Below, piece after piece: positions 12,101 to 21,659 of a stretch of 64,000 bases of DNA. The DNA comes from Flaccisagitta enflata (taxonomy: Eukaryota > Chaetognatha > Sagittoidea > Aphragmophora). The position numbers and the translations under genes are program-made. Location: contig OZ231126.1 of assembly GCA_965153355.1 (NCBI GenBank), positions 109,988,001-110,052,000 of the forward strand, given 5' to 3'. The notes below the pieces were generated by a model. That model made no database searches. It saw nothing but the letters and a program-made list of their open reading frames with translations, and was not told the origin of the DNA. Numbering within the stretch: position 1 is the first letter of the stretch; every line of letters starts with the position of its first letter.

Positions 12101-15100
12101 AAAGTCAATTTAATCCAGCCGGTTTAATCCGGCTTTTTTCAAGTGGCTAAAATTAGCGTGCCAACCCAGCTTTGATAGAAATTGAAATTATCAATAATAT
12201 CAATTTGTCAGTACATTCTGAATTTTGATACTGATAGAAATAATTGAATTTCTAACAATATTTAAGAATATTATTGCTTAGATACTATTGTTAAAAAGAA
12301 TTCATTGCTGTTAAAAGGATGATATATTATGATATCAAATAACCCCAAAAATCTAAAAAGATTATAGTAGATCAAGATACTAATCTCATCCCATGGTTTA
12401 TATGAAAATAAAACAACATCAGTGAGAGATACTGTATATTTTTTTATGCAAAATACATTCATTATTATATTCTATACTATATTTTATTATAAACTATAGA
12501 ATACTCTATGCTAAACTGTTTTCTATACCTTACTGTGTACTTTGTTCTATACTGAATAGGATAATTACTTACTGATAAATGATAAGCACGCATTTAAGCA
12601 CATTTCAGCCTCGAAAATGAGATTTTGCTAAGCACGCTCAGCCTCAGCCAAAAAAGTGCGTGCTTATGAAAAAAAAGTGTATTCATCCATTCTTAATCCA
12701 CAAAGAGAAAATGTACATGTTGGCAATTACTTTGGTCTCTTTTTGTCCCTGACGAACAGTTTTTGTCGGTGACTATGAAGGAGCATACTCTTTGCCTATT
12801 ATTTTTATCCCCGACGAACAGTAGCAGTAGCAGTGATACGTAGTCTGTTTGTCTGTTTAAAACCTCATATTTCTGGAACCCGACTTCAGAATTTCATGAA
12901 ATTTTACCAGTGTTATTGTTATGTCAATGGGAGCTTGTGTACTAATTTTCAGAAAAACTCATTATGACATGGTGTAATTTAAGGTAGAATTTCTCTTTCA
13001 TGCAAAATCAAGCAATTCTTTATTATTGTCATTTTTTTTATCATTTCTAGTAAAAAAGGTATAACATTTAAGGTTAAGATATATTTTGCATATTACCATG
13101 CTCAATTGCCATAAGATTTCTAAATTTCACCGTTTTTCTGATTTTTGGTCAATTTTGGATATTTTAGTTATTGTTTAATACATATTAGAAATAATCAATA
13201 TATAATAATATACTGTAAATCAACAAGCAAATGCAAATATTTCGTATAATTTAGCCAGTGGTGAAATCTGCAAATCTCCATCCACTTTTTGATTAGATTT
13301 TACACTCTTACAAAAGTGGATGGTATTAAGATAGAAATTTCAACTTTTTGTCACCTGACTTGTGTTCACTGTAAATAACAAATTTGCATAGAAAAACATT
13401 AGATACAAAAACCAAGAACATGCGACTCTTAAAAATTAGTATATCTAAAGTCGCATGTTTTTGAAAATGCAAATTTTTTACCCTTTTTATATAGTTGTTA
13501 TTTACAAGATTAACATTTCTCATTATTTGTCATACTTTATTGCTGCCATTCTGTGCGGAAAACCTTTGTAGGGGATGTTTACAGTTAATTATGTAACATG
13601 TAATTTGGCATATTATTGTCTTGCTATAGCCCTCGTAATTTACAAATATAAATTTGCTGTTTTTTGGAGATGATTTATTATCAACAGAGAAAAAAACGAT
13701 ATAACATTGCATGAAAGGATAATTCTATACGATTTTTCATGATGTCTTATCTCATCAGAGAAAAACTGTCGTAAATTCTTGAAAATGATAATAACAAAGA
13801 AGTGGTACCCAGTTACAAGGCTCAAACTTTATCAGTCATTAAAAATCAAGCTTCCCTAGCCTTGAGAAAAGTATAAATATTTGCGCAAATTAATGCTGAG
13901 ACATTTTCTACATTCCTGTTACAAAATATGGGCTAGAAACAAAAAGGATCTGACCTCCGAAATGGGGCTAAACTTAGCTAAATATTTACGACAGAAAAAA
14001 GCGAGATGTTTTACTACCCCTTGCCTATTATTTTTATAGTAATATTTTACTACTCTCATCACCTTCAACTACTCTCATCACCTTCAACTACTCTCATCAC
14101 CTTCAACTACTCTCATCACCTTCAACTACTCTCATCACCTTCAACTACTCTCATCACCTTCAACTACTCTCATCACCTTCAACTACTCTCATCACCTTCA
14201 ACTACTCTCATCACCTTCAACTACTCTCATCACCTTCAACTACTCTCATCACCTTCAACTACTCTCATCACCTTCAACTACTCTCATCACCTTCAACTAC
14301 TCTCATCACCTCCAACTACTCTCATCACCTTCAACTACTCTCATCATCTTCAACCACTTTCATCACCTTCAACCACTCTCATCACCTTCAACGACTCTCA
14401 TCGCCTTCAACTACTGTCATCACCTTCGACTATTGTCATCACCTTCGACTATTGTCATCACCTTCGACTATTGTCATCACCTTCGACTATTGTCATCACC
14501 TTCGACTATTGTCATCAACTTCGACTATTGTCATCAACTTCGACTATTGTCATCAACTTCGACTATTGTCATCAACTTCGACTGTTAACATCAACTTCGA
14601 CTGTTAACATCAACTTTGGCACACTTACTTTGTTTCATTGTAAATCGCGAAGTAGTATTTCTTTCGGATGAAAATCCTTCAGTTGAAATCTGACGATTTT
14701 AACTTTTAAGTTGCTTGTCGCTATTACTAATTCTTATATGTAAGCTCTAAATCAAGGGATATCCATTTAAGGATGGATTTAAGCCCAGGATTTTACTTCG
14801 CGAATCAGTCGAGTGTGTTGGAAAAAAAAAAATTTTGTTGAAAATTTTTTAAAAATTGTTTAAAAATTTTCTTGAATTTTTTTTTTTGAAAATTAGTTCA
14901 AAAGATTTTTTGAAAAAAATATAGAAAAATTTTTTTGAAATTTTTTTATATTTTTGCTGTCATTATCATTCATTGCTGTCATTATCATTCATTGTTGTCA
15001 TCATCATCCACTATTACTATCATTATCAAGTTTTTTCATCACTAAACCAATAATGAATTTTTGTTTTTTTATTTTGAAATTGTCTTGTGTATCTTCGCGA

Positions 15101-17601
15101 GTTACTCAACGAGAAAGCTTCAAAAATTAGTCCCCCGTCGGAGACCAATTTTTTTTTCTTTTGTATTCCCAAAATCAGCTTTTATTTATCACAACATTCC
15201 GTATATCTTTCTCCATCTATCCAGCCGCCGGCGACCCAGCCCCCAACGAAAAGATCCGCGTCAACATCGACCACGGCGTTGTCATCGTCAACATGACGAC
15301 CGATTCCAGCGGCGTCGCGGAATTGGATCTCAAAAGCGAGTTGACGTCCAAGCCCAAGTTGGAGATCTTCGCGGAGACGCTAACGTATCTCGGCAAGGAC
15401 ATCAAAGCCACTGACAACTTCGGACTGATGAATTACGGGTATTACCGCAATCACAAACGGCAATTCGTCCTCGGCACGTCGAGGAGGTCGTCGATGCGAG
15501 CTTGGTTCTCGCCTTCCAACAGCTTCCTCAAGATCGTAGACGAGGAAGTTGGCGCCGGAATTGACTGCGGACGGAATATCGAGTTGCCGATTTACTACAC
15601 AACTCCGACCGGGTCGTCGTCTTCGGTAGAGAGCGTGCACTATACCGTGATTGCTCGCGGGAAGTTGGTGAAGGAGGGCGAGTTTAAACCAAAGCCGACT
15701 GTACAACCGGCAGCCGCATCATCGCCGGTATCCATGTCGAAGGCGGTTTTTTCCCTAACCATTGATCACGCCTTCGCGCCCAAGTTCAAGCTTCTCGTCT
15801 ACTTTGTCCGCCCCAATGGCGAAGTGGTCGCCGATGAAGTCTCCATGGAGACGCCTAAGTGTCTTGTCAACGACGTCTTGGTTCAACTCGACGCCGCGCG
15901 CCGTCTGCCAGGTGAGAGCGTCACGATGACGTTGGGAGCGGCTCCTGGATCGCTATGCGGCTTTTCCGTCGCCGACAAAAGCGTCGCTTTGATGGGAAGC
16001 GGGAACACGCTCAAGATTGACGACGTGTTTGATTTCTTGACGCGGGGGGAAATTGGCTACAAGCATTTTGGTGGTGAAAACACGAAATATTGCGAGAAGC
16101 TCAATGCCGCCACCGAAGCCGCCTCTTCGGGTCGTCGAACGACGCCGATGCGTTGGCGGCCTTATTGGGGATGGCAGACAACTCGACACGATTCCATCAC
16201 CGCCTTCAGAGACGCCGGCATCTTGGCCATCACGGACATGACCTTGGAGACGCGACCTTGCGAGAAGGAAGAACATTATTACAGCTTCGGCGGGTTCGGC
16301 AGGTTCGCAGATTGGATGGGGGAATACGATGATGATGCCGAAATGGCGCCCATGGCGGGTATGGCGAGGTATGAATTGGCGAGTTTTCTTGAGGTATATA
16401 AAAGTATACAAATTGTTGTCACGTAACTTCTTGGTTTCCGTCTGCAGGTCAGGCCCAGTTCCGGAAATGGCGAGAGGGGGCGTAATGTTCCGGCGCAAAA
16501 ACATTGCGACTCGCCCTACGTCCCAGCGGAAATCTATGGCGCGCCAATCTAAGGCCCCAGCGCCACCACCGCCAAGCGCCACTAGGTCAGCATGTTAATG
16601 AGTTGTTCTCGATATTCTTTTATCAGGTCTGGAGGCCCTATTGCAATGCCAGACATGGAAATGGAAATGGCAGCGGGCCGGGGAATGCCTGGGCCTACTT
16701 GGGCGACTACAACTACAACGCGGAGATTCTTTACAACAACAACAACAACGCGACCACATACAACAACAACAACTAGGTCAGCACCAAATCGGTGCTTATG
16801 AGCCATAGTCGGGTTAACGCTTTGCATTTAACGTCATCGTCTCTTATAAAGGTATATGCTTAAAATCTAACTTGCGCTTTTAAAAAGAAATGTCTCTTTT
16901 TATTTAGTGGTAACCGCAACACAGTCGCCAAAAAGAAGAAAGCAAAGATTCAAGAAGCTCAGATTAGAAGCTTTTTCCCAGAAACTTGGCTTTGGGACTT
17001 GCTTCCTATTGACAAGACTGGAAAAAGTGTCATCGCCAAGAAGGTAAGATGAGTAAGAAACCTGTACAACAAAAGTAAAACCTCCATCCCTAAGACTATG
17101 TCTAACAACAAGTTGCAATCTTGTCGTGGGCGGAGGGCAACATAATAAACATCATTTGAATGGATTAGTAACAACGTTGACATTGTTACAACAGCATCAA
17201 CAGATTGATTGCAACGGAGTAGCCACAAAAAAAAAAAAGAAATGTAACAGCATCAAGTAAAATAATAATTCCTCTGCAGTCTGCATCCACAATCACATAG
17301 TCACAACAATGATGGAACTGAAAAAAAAAACCACCCCTATCCATCTGAAATTCTATCATTTTAGGTTCCCCACACGATCACCGAGTGGCAAGCGCGCGCG
17401 GTTTGTTCCAACTCCGCAGTGGGTCTCGGCATTTCCCCAACCAAGTCTGTGGTTGTCTTCCAGCCCTTTTTCGCCTCCGCTTCTTTGCCTTATTCTGTTA
17501 TTCGCGGCGAAAAAATTCCACTGAAGATTCAAGTCTTTAATTATTTGGAAGAGTGCCTCGCTATCCAGTTGAAACTCATCAAGTTCAGATCGAACATGAA
17601 G
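5258..17601 (+). CDS. alpha-2-macroglobulin/TEP family protein, 5' nine exons (partial gene)
   Basis: This is a secreted protease-trapping or complement-like thioester protein of the A2M/TEP/CD109 family. Nine exons (5258-6106, 6564-6767, 6875-6948, 8323-8504, 15225-16368, 16448-16585, 16627-16776, 16908-17043, 17365-17601) join in frame to 1038 codons with GT-AG borders. Visible in order: a signal peptide, a Thr/Pro-rich insert, an MG2 motif with TDKPVYKPGD, MG3-MG6, a Thr-rich bait region, FPETWLWDL near residue 937, VPHTITEW, and GLGISPTKSVVVFQPFF of MG7. No anaphylatoxin-like cysteine cluster is visible, which favours A2M/TEP over C3. The ATG at 5258 is preferred over the in-frame ATG at 5186 because a hydrophobic signal sequence follows directly. 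The thioester motif and C-terminal domains were not found in the window. Confidence 0.9.
6122..6500. repeat. T-rich and TTG-rich low-complexity intron 1
   Basis: Intron 1 holds long T runs (6137-6167, 6336-6359) and a TTGTTTTTGTTG-type tract to about 6480. A partial CTATAAGAGGCTTTGTC(CGTC)n element of the second dispersed family lies at 6206-6260. Confidence 0.7.
6564..6767 (+). CDS. A2M-like exon 2: start of MG3
   Basis: The acceptor is TTGCCTTAG|GTGTCA. The 68 codons begin VSKSFEVKEYVPPKYDV, matching the family motif F.VKEYVLP.F.V at the MG2/MG3 boundary. The exon ends at AACGAG|GTGAGT, phase 0. Confidence 0.9.
6875..6948 (+). CDS. A2M-like exon 3: MG3
   Basis: A short 74-base exon runs from CCATGCAG| to GAAGCGA|GTAAGT. 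It encodes LKGDLEADGCFNYVIPIDIT and ends in phase 2. The following exon completes its last codon as Glu, which supports the splice pairing. Confidence 0.85.
7214..7601. repeat. foldback element with internal ~50-bp degenerate repeats
   Basis: The terminal arms are 7214-7259 (GCCGATGTCCTGTAGGGCAG...) and 7556-7601, its reverse complement with few mismatches. Between them are CCGT-rich sequence and about five degenerate AAATTCCTATTGAATAA.ATGG units. The terminal arm resembles the GTCCTGTAGAACACAGGGGG arms in the 20-22 kb palindromes. Confidence 0.75.
7602..8322. other. remainder of intron 3
   Basis: Non-coding. A short (ATTC)n run lies at about 7734-7754. No other structure was recognised. Confidence 0.6.
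8323..8504 (+). CDS. A2M-like exon 4: MG3-MG4
   Basis: The acceptor is TCTTTTACAG|ATGGGG. The exon encodes WGVKYHFTAEVTEKDTNVKI and continues to the MG4-like GYKPYIPSQKLKIKATT. The donor is AACAACCA|GTGAGT, phase 1. It joins in frame to the exon at 15225 across a 6.7-kb intron. Confidence 0.9.
8693..8905 (+). mobile_element. two copies of the CTCTATAAGAGGCT dispersed family
   Basis: Starts at about 8693 and 8829 share TTTTAG(G/A)TGCGCCATAGCACCTCTATAAG.GGCTCTGTC followed by a GGTC/CCGT-rich stretch. The design matches the TAGTCGCG family: TTTTAG, a short hairpin, then GGTC repeats. The core sequence differs. Confidence 0.6.
9001..9250. repeat. 21-bp minisatellite
   Basis: About eleven copies of a GATAGAGCTAGGGATAGGTCT-like 21-base unit. 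Because 21 is divisible by three, a spurious Leu/Ile/Gly-rich frame stays open through it. Confidence 0.9.
9339..10730 (+). mobile_element. long hairpin/GGTC element containing a minisatellite
   Basis: The outer ends match the short copy at 35120-35328: AGTCGCGTACTACGCGACTA then GGTC repeats on the left, and GCCCACCCGCACGCGACTAG through GTATCCGGCCTTGTT on the right. Nested inside are two ~40-base inverted arms, GGGCAGCGGCCCCGAAGGGG...CCTATGCTTT at 9403-9442 and its reverse complement at about 10496-10533. These bracket the 20-bp array. Confidence 0.8.
9501..10445. repeat. 20-bp minisatellite, ~47 copies
   Basis: The unit is CTCAAATCCCAGCCTGGAGG. Variants are ordered: ...ATCCTA units at about 9600-9700, ...ATCCCA units to about 9840, ...ACCCCA units to about 10200, then degenerate copies. 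Units are near perfect in the middle. Confidence 0.97.
10731..11210. other. intron spacer with (GAAT)n and partial dispersed element
   Basis: It contains T-rich sequence, a partial GTGCGTCCTCGCATATCTGT copy of the second dispersed family at about 10880-10940, and a (GAAT)n tract at 11012-11068. Degenerate ATTCATTC follows. Confidence 0.65.
11211..12679. mobile_element. TA-flanked non-autonomous DNA transposon
   Basis: The ends are inverted: CACTTTTTTTTTATATAAGC on the left and ...GCTTATGAAAAAAAAGTG on the right. Each is flanked by TA (11209-11210 and 12680-12681), the target duplication of Tc1/mariner-type elements. Subterminal TAAGCACGC motifs repeat at both ends. There is no coding capacity. 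About half its length is the nested element at 11397-12169. Confidence 0.8.
11397..12169. mobile_element. hAT-like MITE with perfect 8-bp target duplication
   Basis: The ends CTGGGTTGGCA and TGCCAACCCAG are perfect 11-base inverted repeats. They are flanked by CTTTGATA at 11389-11396 and again at 12170-12177. An 8-base duplication is typical of hAT elements. Subterminal repeats of TTTTAGCCGGTTTAATCC type occur at both ends. No transposase frame is present. Confidence 0.88.
12680..14047. other. AT-rich intron sequence
   Basis: No exon or mobile-element ends were recognised. Two GACGAACAGT-type motifs occur near 12750 and 12818. Confidence 0.6.
14048..14615. repeat. 19-bp minisatellite, ~30 copies
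   Basis: The unit is CTCATCACCTTCAACTACT. Variants change in blocks along the array: CTC to GTC, then TTCAAC to TTCGAC, then ATCACC to ATCAAC. All three frames avoid stops in long stretches, giving a spurious 221-residue frame with a 19-residue period. Confidence 0.95.
14616..15224. other. end of intron 4
   Basis: It contains a T/A-rich low-complexity tract at about 14820-14955 and four degenerate CTGTCATTATCATTCATTG units at 14958-15035. A polypyrimidine-rich acceptor region precedes the exon. Confidence 0.7.
15225..16368 (+). CDS. A2M-like exon 5: MG4-MG6 and start of bait region
   Basis: The acceptor is CATCTATCCAG|CCGCCG. The 1144-base exon encodes the end of MG4 (TAGDPAPNEKIRVNIDHGVV), MG5 (SMRAWFSPSNSFLKI) and the start of MG6 (CGFSVADKSVALMG). 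It also encodes the segment ILAITDMTLETRPCEKE, which precedes the bait region in this family. It ends in Asp/Met-rich sequence at ATGGCGAG|GTATGA, phase 2. Confidence 0.92.
16448..16585 (+). CDS. A2M-like exon 6: bait-region cassette
   Basis: The exon is 138 bases, a multiple of three, bounded by CTGCAG|GTCAGG and ACTAG|GTCAGC and phase 2 at both ends. It encodes a basic, Met/Ser/Pro-rich segment starting (R)SGPVPEMARGG and ending APPPPSATR. Arg and Lys residues offer many trypsin-like cleavage sites, as expected for a bait. Skipping it would keep the frame. Confidence 0.85.
16627..16776 (+). CDS. A2M-like exon 7: Thr-rich bait-region cassette
   Basis: The exon is 150 bases, again a multiple of three and phase 2 at both ends, from TTTATCAG|GTCTGG to ACTAG|GTCAGC. 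It encodes (R)SGGPIAMPDMEMEMAAG, then Thr runs broken by RRFF and RPH. The Thr codons are largely ACA repeats, so the length may vary between alleles. Confidence 0.85.
   Translation, partial: VWRPYCNARHGNGNGSGPGNAWAYLGDYNYNAEILYNNNNNATTYNNNN
16908..17043 (+). CDS. A2M-like exon 8: end of bait, FPETW motif
   Basis: The acceptor is TTTATTTAG|TGGTAA. The exon encodes SGNRNTVAKKKKAKIQEAQ then IRSFFPETWLWDLLPID. FPETWLWDL is the strongest family signature in the window. It ends at GCCAAGAAG|GTAAGA, phase 0. Confidence 0.93.
17365..17601 (+). CDS. A2M-like exon 9: start of MG7
   Basis: The acceptor is CATTTTAG|GTTCCC. The 79 codons encode VPHTITEWQARAVCSNS, GLGISPTKSVVVFQPFFAS and LPYSVIRGEKIPLKIQVFNY, all conserved family motifs. 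The likely donor is AACATGAAG|GTGAAT, phase 0. The frame stays open somewhat beyond it, so the end is less certain than the start. Confidence 0.88.
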
Positions 17602-17640
17602 GTGAATTGGATGAGAACCGTTGACGTTGTCCGAGTCTAT

Positions 17641-17790
17641 CTTGTGGGCAGCGGTGGCCGAAAGGTTAGAACTTATGATTCGAGATTTTATCATTTACAA
17701 ACTCTCTCGAGCGTACTGGGTTCGAATCCTGGCGCATTCTCGGATCCTCGGTGTAAGTCGAGTGCTCGTGAGTAGGCCCGGATGTAGCCC
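17641..17790 (+). repeat. tRNA-derived SINE
   Basis: A box A-like GGTGGCCGAAAGGTTAGA at 17653-17670 and a box B GGTTCGAATCC at 17719-17729 lie about 50 bases apart. This resembles a serine- or leucine-type tRNA with a long variable arm. The sequence is too degenerate to be a working tRNA and carries an unrelated tail. A weaker AGTTCGAGG-containing segment lies near 17935. Confidence 0.6.
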
Positions 17791-18384
17791 AGTGAAAATC
17801 ATTCAGAATTCAAGAAGGAGAAAGAGGACGCCTTATAAACTCCCACCTGCACACACAGCAGACCGCAAAAATAAGAATGTGTGACTAATTGGATAACTTT
17901 AGGTAACTCATCGAACTCAAGACGAAGGTTGTGAGTTCGAGGTGTTACAGGAGGAGAATCCTAGGTGCTGGGATATCTGGGCGTAAGTCCGGAATTCCAG
18001 CATAGGAAAAAATGCCTACTGTATAGAGATATGTCACCAGCCAAAACCCTACCGCGATGGCGTGGCATTTAGAGTTGAGCTATGGAGTGAGAAACACTAT
18101 CAATCCCTTATTGGATAAGCAAGATCAGGTTTCAAAGACAAAAACTCTATGGGGCTTGAAAATGATCCCGTGATAGCTTTTGTTGTCCTTCAACCAGATC
18201 ACACATTGATTTTTTCACCTGGTTGCGTTTTTTAGGCAAACGTAACAAGAAGTGAAGTGAATACACAGTTGACAGGCATGTGGCGGCCTTACAGGAACTG
18301 TATATTGCTAAAAACAAGCAAAAAACAGGCCAAAAATAGCCTAAAATGGCCAAAATAAGCGTTTTCATCAAATATATCATTGAC
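17791..18384. other. spacer after last detected A2M exon
   Basis: No further macroglobulin exon was recognised. Some TAAGTC.GAGTGCTCG and GGGCGTAAGTCCGGAATTCC segments may be SINE tail or a second degenerate copy. Confidence 0.5.
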
Positions 18385-19400
18385 ATTTAAAATTTTTCTG
18401 CTAATCTCACTCAATCCAGTCAGAACTAGGTCAAATATACTCAATGAGAGCATTAGACACTGATGCAGGGGTCATACCAGGCCAAAAACAGTGTAAAATG
18501 GCCAAGGTTGTCATTTTCATCACATAGATCATTGGTATGCAGAATTTTTTCGCTAATCTCACTCAATCCAGCCAGAACTAGGTCAAATAAACTCATTGAG
18601 AGCTTTGGGCACTGATGCGGGGGTCATAACAGGCCAAAAATGACTTAAAATGGCCAAAATTAGCATTTTCTTTAATCTGATCATTGTTATTCAGAATTTT
18701 TTCACTGATCTCACTCACTCCAGTCAGAACTAGATCAAATATACTCATTGAGAGCTTTGGAAATTGACACTAGTGCCACAACAGACCAAAAATGGCCTAA
18801 AATGGCCAAAATTGACATTTTGATCTAATAAATTTTAGTTGTGAAAAAAACATTATTATCAGGATTTCTTCCTTGAGCGTGAAAGCACTTGGTTGGAATT
18901 TTTTTTGTAAATCTCACTCAATCCAGTCAGGATTAGGATATTTATACTCATTTAATTTTCTGGACACTGCTACCAGGATAACAACAGGCCATAAACAGGC
19001 TAAAAATGACCTTTAATGGCCAAAATTGTCATGTTTTTGCCAATCTCACTCAATCCAGTCAGAACTATGTCAGATACACTTATCAAGATCTTTAAACACT
19101 GATACTGAGGCCATGACAGGCCAAAAACAGGTCAATGATAGCATAAAATGGCCAAAATTGACGTTTTTATAAAGAAATTATAATATGTGAAATTTTTGTA
19201 TATCTCACTATGTCCAGTCAGAACTAGGACAAATATATTCATTAAGAGATTTTGACATTGATACCAGGGCCGTGAAACAGGCCAAAAATGACCTTAGATG
19301 GTCAAAATTGGCAATTTCATCAATCAGATCACTTTTATTCAGCATTTTCAAACTAATCTCATCAAATCCAGTCAAAACTAGGTCAAATATACTCATTGAC
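18385..19400. repeat. ~160-bp degenerate tandem repeat, about 7 copies
   Basis: Each unit contains TAATCTCACTCAATCCAGTC, AGAACTAGGTCAAATATACT, CACTGAT.C.GGG.TCAT and AGGCCAAAAA...TGGCCAAAAT. Cores recur near 18405, 18560, 18710, 18910, 19045, 19205 and 19350. Confidence 0.85.
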
Positions 19401-19434
19401 ACTGCTCTGGATCTCCACCGCTAACTTTAAACCA

Positions 19435-20020
19435 GGATAACTGCCACTTTTTTCATTGTTTCTGGTGGTCCAGCCCATGCATAATCCATGTCAAAAGGTT
19501 TCAAAATAATCCCAGGAGCGCCTTTTTTTAAATTCCCATTTCTTTCTGGGTGGTTGATGCAGGCCATAAAAGATTCCCTTTTTTGGACAATGTCCCTTGT
19601 TTTGCTTATAACTTTTAAACGCTTTAAGTTAGAAATGCCAGATTGGTCCCATTTGAAGATCTTTTCAAGATCTTTCCAACTGTCACCAATTTTTTTGAAA
19701 TCCATTGAAAAACAACCAAGTTATAAGCTTTCAAACATGAGCAATGTTATGGAGATTTTGGACGATTTTCCAGATCATTGAATTTTTCTTCTTTTCTCTT
19801 GATTTCACTTGTTTTGCTTATAACTTTTGAACAAATTAAGCTAGAAATGCCAGATTGGTCCCATTTGAAAGGTGTTTTCAAGATCTTTCAAACCGTCACC
19901 AATTTTATGTCAATCCCTTGAAACCCCACCTCTTTATAAGCTGTCAAACATAAGCATTGTCATGGGGATTTCGAAGGATTTTCCCACCATCACTTTTTTC
20001 ATGGTCTCATCCTGTTTTTA
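19435..20020. repeat. two tandem diverged ~200-bp repeats
   Basis: Both copies contain CTTGTTTTGCTTATAACTTT, AGAAATGCCAGATTGGTCCC, AAGATCTTTC and TTTCAAACAT.AGCA. The second copy and part of the first reappear inverted at 22500-22803 as arms of the large palindrome. Confidence 0.8.
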
Positions 20021-20339
20021 TATGCATTCTTGTATATTTGTGAGGGGTTTTGTCTCTTTGCTAGTCTGTTGATTTTTCAAATGGTTAATCTGTCCAACTG
20101 TCGATTCATCTGCAAGGGAGATGGTGACATGTGCAACAATTCATCCTAGAAAACTCATACAATTACCAAAATTGTAAAACATTGCAAAACAAGGCTGGAT
20201 ACATAGCTACCTTAGTTGCAAGCGGGTGGGCAAGAGAAGTGCTGGAGAAGGTCACTAGGGCATCTGGGTAGGAATAGTATGCTCAAAAAGCTGAAAAACG
20301 CCAAAAAAGTAATAGTCCCAAAAGCGTTAGATGGTCAGC

Positions 20340-21595
20340 GGTATACGTACCCTGCCTAAGTAACTTGTGCTTGAAGTTGAGGGGGGAGCAGGGAAGCGGC
20401 CCTGAAGGGGTCGATGACCTTTGCTTTCACAAGCACGGGGAATTCTCCTCCCCCTTGAGGCTGGGAAATAACCTTGAGGCCAGAAGTTGAATAGATTTCA
20501 GGCATGAGGGGGCAGATTTCAGGCCTGAAAGGGCCGTTGGGGAATGAACTGACAGTCAGACGGACAGATAGCCACATGGATGGAATGATAAACAAAAGTT
20601 TCCCTGTGTTCTACAGGACTTCATCCCCTTCCGGGCCGCTACCCTGCTTCCTCTCACTCCAATTCACAATCATGCAAAGCAGGACAATGGGTATCGCTGA
20701 CCACATATTGCCCTTGGGCGACCTGTTAAGCCTAAATCCCAGTTCCAAGGCCTAAATGCCAGCCCCAAGGCCCAAAACCAAGCCATGAGGCATGGGCCAT
20801 GGGCCTAAAGGCTGGGATATGGGCCTTGAGGCTGAGATATGAGCCTGGAGGTTGCGGGAGGGCGATAGAGGAGGAGAAGGAAAAATGTGAAAGCATAGGT
20901 CATCAACCCCTTTGGAGCCGCCGCACTGCCTTGCCCCCTCCCTCAACTACAATCACCAATGACCTTTTGGGATCCTTGGATGACTAGTTACCTAAAATCT
21001 CAAGGAGCAGAACAGTTTCAAAAGCGTTAGATGGTCAGTTGTACCCAATGCTCCAAAGCTGGTGTATGTAGGGATCAGATAATGTAAGGGGCAGCAGCCC
21101 CCAAGAGACCATTAATCTATGCTTAGCTTTGGCCTCATGGCTTGGTTTTGGGCTTTGGGGCTGGTATTTGGGCCATGGAACTGGGATTCAGGCTTAACAG
21201 GTCGCCCAAGGGCAATATGTGGTCAGCGATTATCATTGTCCTGCTTTGCATGATTGTAAATTGGAGTGAGAGGAAGCAGGGCAGTGGCCCCAAAGGGGAT
21301 GAAGTCCTGTAGAACACAGGGGGACTTTTGTTCATCATTCTGTCCGTCCATCTGGCCATCTGTCCGTCTGACCATCAGTTCATTCCCCCCAGGCCCTTTC
21401 AGGCCTGAAATCTGCCCCCTCAGGCCTGAAATCAACCTAACTTTTAGCCTCAATGTTAATTCCCAGCCTAAAGGAGGAGGAGGAGGAGGAGGAGGAGGAG
21501 GAGGAGGAGAATTCCCCGTACGTGTGAAAGCATAGGTCATCAACCCCTTCAGGGTCGCTTCCTTGCTCCCCCCTCAACTTCAAGCACAACTTACT
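20340..21595. repeat. inner palindrome A
   Basis: Arms of about 450 bases (20340-20800 and 21125-21595) match as reverse complements, including GGACAATGGGTATCGCTGAC versus GTCAGCGATTATCATTGTCC. They carry the CCTGTAGAACACAGGG motif followed by GTCC-rich sequence, and GGCCTTGAGG-type units. A (GGA)n tract lies at 21473-21510. Confidence 0.8.
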
Positions 21596-21659
21596 TAGGC
21601 AGGGCACGGATACCATTGACCATCTAACGCTTTTGCGACTATTACTTTTTTTGCGTTTT

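Noticed and set aside
14006-14671. 221-residue repetitive frame
   Set aside because: It is a 19-bp minisatellite inside an intron. The 19-residue period is just three times the unit.
17653-17729. Functional tRNA gene
   Set aside because: Promoter boxes are present, but the acceptor and anticodon stems do not pair convincingly. It is better explained as a SINE.
17602-17775. Extension of exon 9 past the GTGAAT donor
   Set aside because: The following residues lose family similarity and run into the SINE.
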